64,000 nucleotides of DNA. It comes from CAWFYI01 sp963820105 (GTDB lineage Bacteria; Patescibacteriota; Saccharimonadia; Saccharimonadales; UBA4665). Numbering within the stretch: the stretch's first letter is position 1; the number at the start of each line of letters is the position of its first letter. The stretch is taken from assembly GCA_963820105.1 (NCBI GenBank), contig CAWFYI010000003.1:33434-97433 (forward strand), written 5' to 3'. The position numbers and the translations under genes were made by a program. Shown here one piece after another: positions 61,294 to 64,000 of the stretch. The notes beneath the pieces are model-generated. The model made no database searches. It saw only the letters and a list, made by a program, of their open reading frames with translations, and had not been told where the DNA came from.

Positions 61294-62019
61294 ATGGATG
61301 ACGCACTGGCCAAAAAGCTGGCCGCTTATAAACCTGACGGCTCCGTCAAGAAACTTATCAAGGAAACACCCATACTTCTGCTGGTCGGGCCGACCGGCGC
61401 TGGCAAGGACTCGCTCAAGGACAAATTGCTGAAGACGGGCGACTATCATCACATCGTTTCCCATACCACGCGAAAGCCGCGCATCAATCACGGCATCATT
61501 GAACAGGACGGGCGCGAGTACCATTTCATTAACAAAGCGCAAGCCGAAAAAATGCTCGATGACCATGCACTTATAGAGGCCAAGATTTACAGTGGCAACC
61601 TGTACGGCACCAGCGTGGCCGAAATACAGGCCGCGCACAACGAAGGTAAGACCGCCATGACCGACATAGAAGTGCAGGGCGTGGCCGAGTACAAAGCGCT
61701 CGACCCGGGCGTGATGGCAGTTTTCCTCCTGCCGCCGGACTTCAAGACCTGGCAGGAACGCTTGCAAAATCGCTACGGCGACGTGGTCGACGCCGAAGAT
61801 TCGCGGCTCCGTATGCAGACCGCGCTCGACGAACTGAGCCAACTGCTAAAGACCGACTACTACGTACCCGTTATCAACAAAGACTTGGGCACAGTCTTCA
61901 ACCAGATCCAGGCCATCGTCAAATCCAAGAACCACACCAGCCTGGACGAACCCCGTGCCCGCACCATCGCCGAACAACTCGCCAAAGACATCCAATCCCA
62001 CCTGGATCAAACCGAATAA
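61294..62019 (+). CDS. gmk: Guanylate kinase-like protein
   Basis: A 241-residue P-loop kinase. ILLLVGPTGAGKDSLKDKLL is the Walker A region, HTTRKPR and YHFI(N) match the GMP-binding part, and DIEVQGVAEYK replaces DIDxQG. It would phosphorylate GMP to GDP. It is longer than typical Gmk (about 205) with an N-terminal basic extension and a C-terminal extension of about 30 residues. GADS/GKDS instead of GKST/GKGT in the P-loop is unusual but tolerated in the family. TATAAC (61282-61287) ends 6 nt before the ATG. Confidence 0.88.
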   Translation: MDDALAKKLAAYKPDGSVKKLIKETPILLLVGPTGAGKDSLKDKLLKTGDYHHIVSHTTRKPRINHGIIEQDGREYHFINKAQAEKMLDDHALIEAKIYSGNLYGTSVAEIQAAHNEGKTAMTDIEVQGVAEYKALDPGVMAVFLLPPDFKTWQERLQNRYGDVVDAEDSRLRMQTALDELSQLLKTDYYVPVINKDLGTVFNQIQAIVKSKNHTSLDEPRARTIAEQLAKDIQSHLDQTE

Positions 62020-62037
62020 TGCATAGTCTAAAAGCAC

Positions 62038-62694
62038 ATGGGTGATACAACCAAAGAAATAATCGCCAAACTGCAAGACTACAAACAGCAAGGCCTAAGC
62101 TACTATCAGGCTACGCAGCAGCTGTTAGAGTCGGGATATACCCAGCTTCAAATCGATGACGCCGAAGACGAATTTCATTATGATGATGTCACTGCCGAAC
62201 AAGATAGCGTGCCTAACGTCCAAAACCATAAATCAATCGACGAGTCTTATGAAAAGGTTGGGCAAACTCTTATTAAAGATACAAAAAAACGTCGCAAACC
62301 CAATATATTCTTAAAAAGCTATACTTCCCACAGCGGGTTTTTCTATGGAGCGATTTCCGGCCGGGTATGGGCTTCGATCATAATAGGTTTTATCTTATCG
62401 TTCTATTTCGGAGCGGTGTACCACACTAACGTGAACAATGCCCGTTATTGCAACGACTTGCCCATATTATACGTCCATAGCAGCGGAAAGAAGTCCACGT
62501 ACTGCGCAATGGCCCGGGCTGAGGTGTACGGATGGCCCATACGAGGAGAAACCGTAAAATATTATGTGCAAGATGCAGGCATGTTCACTAATTCTAACAG
62601 GGGCGTTGAAACTCTCAATTTCTTGTTTTTCATAGCATTAACCTACCTTAGTCTGCGCACCGCAGGCTACCTGCTAAATCGTTGGCACTCTTGA
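62038..62694 (+). CDS. Hypothetical membrane protein
   Basis: A 218-residue protein. The first 50 residues look like a small helical UBA-like domain (IIAKLQDYKQQGLSYYQATQQLLESGYT); two membrane helices follow at about 113-133 and 192-210, with three Cys in the extracytoplasmic loop. No function known. It is AT-richer than its neighbours. Its stop codon lies inside the CIRCE element of hrcA. Confidence 0.62.
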   Translation: MGDTTKEIIAKLQDYKQQGLSYYQATQQLLESGYTQLQIDDAEDEFHYDDVTAEQDSVPNVQNHKSIDESYEKVGQTLIKDTKKRRKPNIFLKSYTSHSGFFYGAISGRVWASIIIGFILSFYFGAVYHTNVNNARYCNDLPILYVHSSGKKSTYCAMARAEVYGWPIRGETVKYYVQDAGMFTNSNRGVETLNFLFFIALTYLSLRTAGYLLNRWHS

Positions 62695-62708
62695 CTCCAG
62701 AGTGCTAA
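62682..62708. promoter_or_regulatory. CIRCE operator
   Basis: TTGGCACTC (62682-62690), a 9-nt spacer and GAGTGCTAA (62700-62708). One base differs from the consensus TTAGCACTC-N9-GAGTGCTAA. A -35-like TTGACT (62691-62696) lies in the spacer and TAAAAT (62714-62719) after it. HrcA should repress its own operon here. Confidence 0.95.
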
Positions 62709-62728
62709 AATTATAAAATGCAGGCATT

Positions 62729-63436
62729 ATGACGGAGCGCCAGCAGAGCATTTTAAATGCCATAGTCGAACAGTACGCTGAGGTTGCCAGCCCGGTCGGC
62801 AGTAGCCTGCTGGCCAAGGCTTTTAACGTCAGCTCGGCAACCATCCGCGCCGAGATGGCAGCGCTGGAACAGCAAGGCCTCATCATGCAGACACACACCA
62901 GTTCCGGCCGCGTGCCCACCGACAAGGGCTACCGTCTCTATGTCAACAGCCTTAACGAGTTAAGCGACAAAAAATTGCCGGAAGGCCGCGCCGAAAAAGC
63001 CCTGGCCGCCCGCGTCCAGCAGGCCGGCGCGCCGGAACGGATGATCAGGAACGCCGTTGATACGCTCGTGGAACTGACCCACAACCTGGGCTTGGCCACC
63101 ATCGGCAACCAGCTTTACATGAGCGGCCTGAGCAACCTGTTCGCCCAACCGGAATTCATCAGCGGCGTGCAGGCCCAGCAGGTCGCCCGCCTGCTCGACA
63201 ACCTGGAGCCTTGGCTGCGCGAGGCCGCTCCGAACAAACCGCTTAGCGTTTACATCGGCCAGGAAAACCCGGTCGGGCGGAGTGCCGGCGCCAGCTTGGT
63301 CATCAGCCGCTTCCGCAGTCCGTTCAGCGACCGCAGCTACATCGGCACGCTCGGTCCGACCCGCCAGAGCTACCGCGACGTCATGACCCTGGTAGAACGC
63401 GCCGGCCAGGAGCTGGAGGACGTGCTTTATGATTAG
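62729..63436 (+). CDS. hrcA: Heat-inducible repressor HrcA (short form)
   Basis: A 235-residue repressor. The N-terminal winged helix (RQQSILNAIVEQYAEVASPVGSSLLAKAFNVSSATIRAEMAALEQQGLI) and the HTSSGRVPTDKGYRLYV motif are textbook HrcA. The rest is a reduced GAF-like domain; typical HrcA is about 340 residues, so the inserted dimerisation segment is largely missing. It binds the CIRCE just upstream and controls the hrcA-orphan-grpE operon. Confidence 0.95.
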   Translation: MTERQQSILNAIVEQYAEVASPVGSSLLAKAFNVSSATIRAEMAALEQQGLIMQTHTSSGRVPTDKGYRLYVNSLNELSDKKLPEGRAEKALAARVQQAGAPERMIRNAVDTLVELTHNLGLATIGNQLYMSGLSNLFAQPEFISGVQAQQVARLLDNLEPWLREAAPNKPLSVYIGQENPVGRSAGASLVISRFRSPFSDRSYIGTLGPTRQSYRDVMTLVERAGQELEDVLYD

Positions 63437-63737
63437 CAGTATATCGAAAATTAATAGAACCCTAGAAGACGGCAGGGATCGCAAACATATTTATGACGAG
63501 CTACGCGAAGCCGCCAAAGGATTAAGCATAGATATAACCGATAGGGTTTTGCTGTCGGGTATAGCAGGTGACGCCGAAGAAGCAGTTTGGCGCGTGCGGG
63601 AACTTCACGGCGAAGGAGTAGAAGGCGGATTCACTTTCAGGGAGATTAGTGTAATCCAGGCGCTTGCCTTTTGCAAGACTGCGGAAATAGAAGCGGTAGA
63701 CCAACCGTGGGCAGGCGGAGAATACCGCTATGACTAA
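63429..63737 (+). CDS. Hypothetical protein in the heat-shock operon
   Basis: A 102-residue soluble protein that overlaps hrcA by 8 nt and grpE by 8 nt, so it is translated in the same operon. It is mixed charge with helices (KHIYDELREAAKGLSIDITDR) and GGFTFREISVIQALAF. No family recognised. Position suggests a link to protein folding or stress, which is inference. Confidence 0.65.
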   Translation: MISSISKINRTLEDGRDRKHIYDELREAAKGLSIDITDRVLLSGIAGDAEEAVWRVRELHGEGVEGGFTFREISVIQALAFCKTAEIEAVDQPWAGGEYRYD

Positions 63738-64000
63738 GCCGAAAGACAAAAAACCGGCTGGCGGTAAAGATGGCATTACCGACCAGGCTCACCAGCAGAT
63801 CCAGGAATTAACCCAGGCCTTGCAGCGCGAACGAGCCGATGCAGTGAACCTGCGCCGCCGGCACGAAGTGGAGATCGTCCAGCTCCGCGGCCGCGTCAAA
63901 GCCAATGTGGTGCAGGAACTTCTGCCGGTAATCGACAACTTTGAACGCGCGCTTAAACACGTGCCCAAGAACCTGGAAGGCAACGACTACGTCAAAGGCG
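63730..64000 (+). CDS. grpE: GrpE nucleotide exchange factor, N-terminal part
   Basis: About 90 residues before the window ends. A basic N-terminus is followed by a long coiled coil (QIQELTQALQRERADAVNLRR) and the GrpE signature VKANVVQELLPVIDNFERALKH. It is the exchange factor of DnaK. It overlaps the orphan gene by 8 nt. dnaK and dnaJ would be expected just outside the window. Confidence 0.92.
   Translation, partial: MTKPKDKKPAGGKDGITDQAHQQIQELTQALQRERADAVNLRRRHEVEIVQLRGRVKANVVQELLPVIDNFERALKHVPKNLEGNDYVKG

Overview
The window reads as a chromosomal segment of a Candidate Phyla Radiation (Patescibacteria) bacterium, most likely a Candidatus Saccharibacteria (TM7) relative. The pointers are very tight packing with many 4-31 nt gene overlaps, short versions of housekeeping proteins, an archaeal-type (probably non-discriminating) AspRS, a monoderm-style surface (signal peptides, C-terminal membrane anchors, no outer-membrane genes) and many small CPR-type hypotheticals. 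UGA is used as a normal stop (for example at 14856, 30707 and 53246), so the Gracilibacteria/Absconditabacteria recoding does not apply. G+C is roughly half by eye. The phylum call is inference; there is no rRNA or ribosomal protein gene here to place it.

Region 1 (1-26.8 kb) is a cell-surface polysaccharide locus. It encodes sugar-nucleotide supply: UDP-GlcNAc 2-epimerase, GDP-fucose-synthase-like reductase, UDP-glucose dehydrogenase plus UDP-glucuronate decarboxylase (a UDP-xylose route), ManC plus phosphomannomutase (a GDP-mannose route) and GlmS. It also has an initiating polyprenyl-phosphate sugar transferase, six GT2/GT4 glycosyltransferases (one cut by the window edge), two large GT-C-like membrane proteins, a Wzx-type flippase, an O-antigen-ligase-like protein and a secreted protein with six bulb-lectin repeats. 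A MazF/PemK-like protein sits between pgm/manB and glmS.

Region 2 (27.0-31.3 kb) has two small DNA-binding regulators (TrmB-like, and a LexA-like HTH without its peptidase) followed by the most interesting locus. A sigma70-like promoter drives a cobalamin-riboswitch leader whose final hairpin hides the first gene's ribosome binding site. The operon encodes a membrane-anchored DUF4430 protein, a secreted and anchored alpha/alpha-barrel repeat protein, a DUF6580-type small membrane protein and a NadD-like nucleotidyltransferase. DUF4430 plus alpha/alpha barrel are the two domains of animal transcobalamin/intrinsic factor, here split over two genes, so I read this as a surface corrinoid capture and uptake system.

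Region 3 (31.3-46.3 kb) is mixed housekeeping: DsbA-like oxidoreductase, CBS/DUF21-like protein, AspRS, a prephenate-dehydratase/BacA-like protein, an LssY_C protein, TsaC, a MazG-like hydrolase, an EEP hydrolase, MurC, a conserved 65-aa protein with its own promoter and terminator, an ABC exporter, Dus and tRNA-Ile(CAU). Region 4 (46.3-50.7 kb) has a DivIC/FtsB-like protein and initiator tRNA, then an AT-richer accessory block: an orphan, a RelB/RelE-type toxin-antitoxin pair, a Fic protein behind a two-operator promoter, and an HTH-HATPase-DUF4325 regulator. Region 5 (50.8-64 kb) returns to core genes: PH-domain/SDR, PNPOx-like, tRNA-Met, TilS, FtsH, MurJ, RadC, LepA, Gmk, and CIRCE-HrcA-orphan-GrpE (cut by the window end).

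Two genome-wide habits are visible. Many genes have a Pribnow-like hexamer ending only 6-9 nt before the start codon and no Shine-Dalgarno sequence, which implies leaderless mRNAs; I used this to choose several starts. A 34-bp element built on an 18-bp perfect palindrome occurs twice, inverted, in the gaps at 37.6 and 61.2 kb. There is no gene-free stretch over 300 bp; the longest gaps are 26789-27062, 61080-61293, 53667-53849 and 37539-37714.
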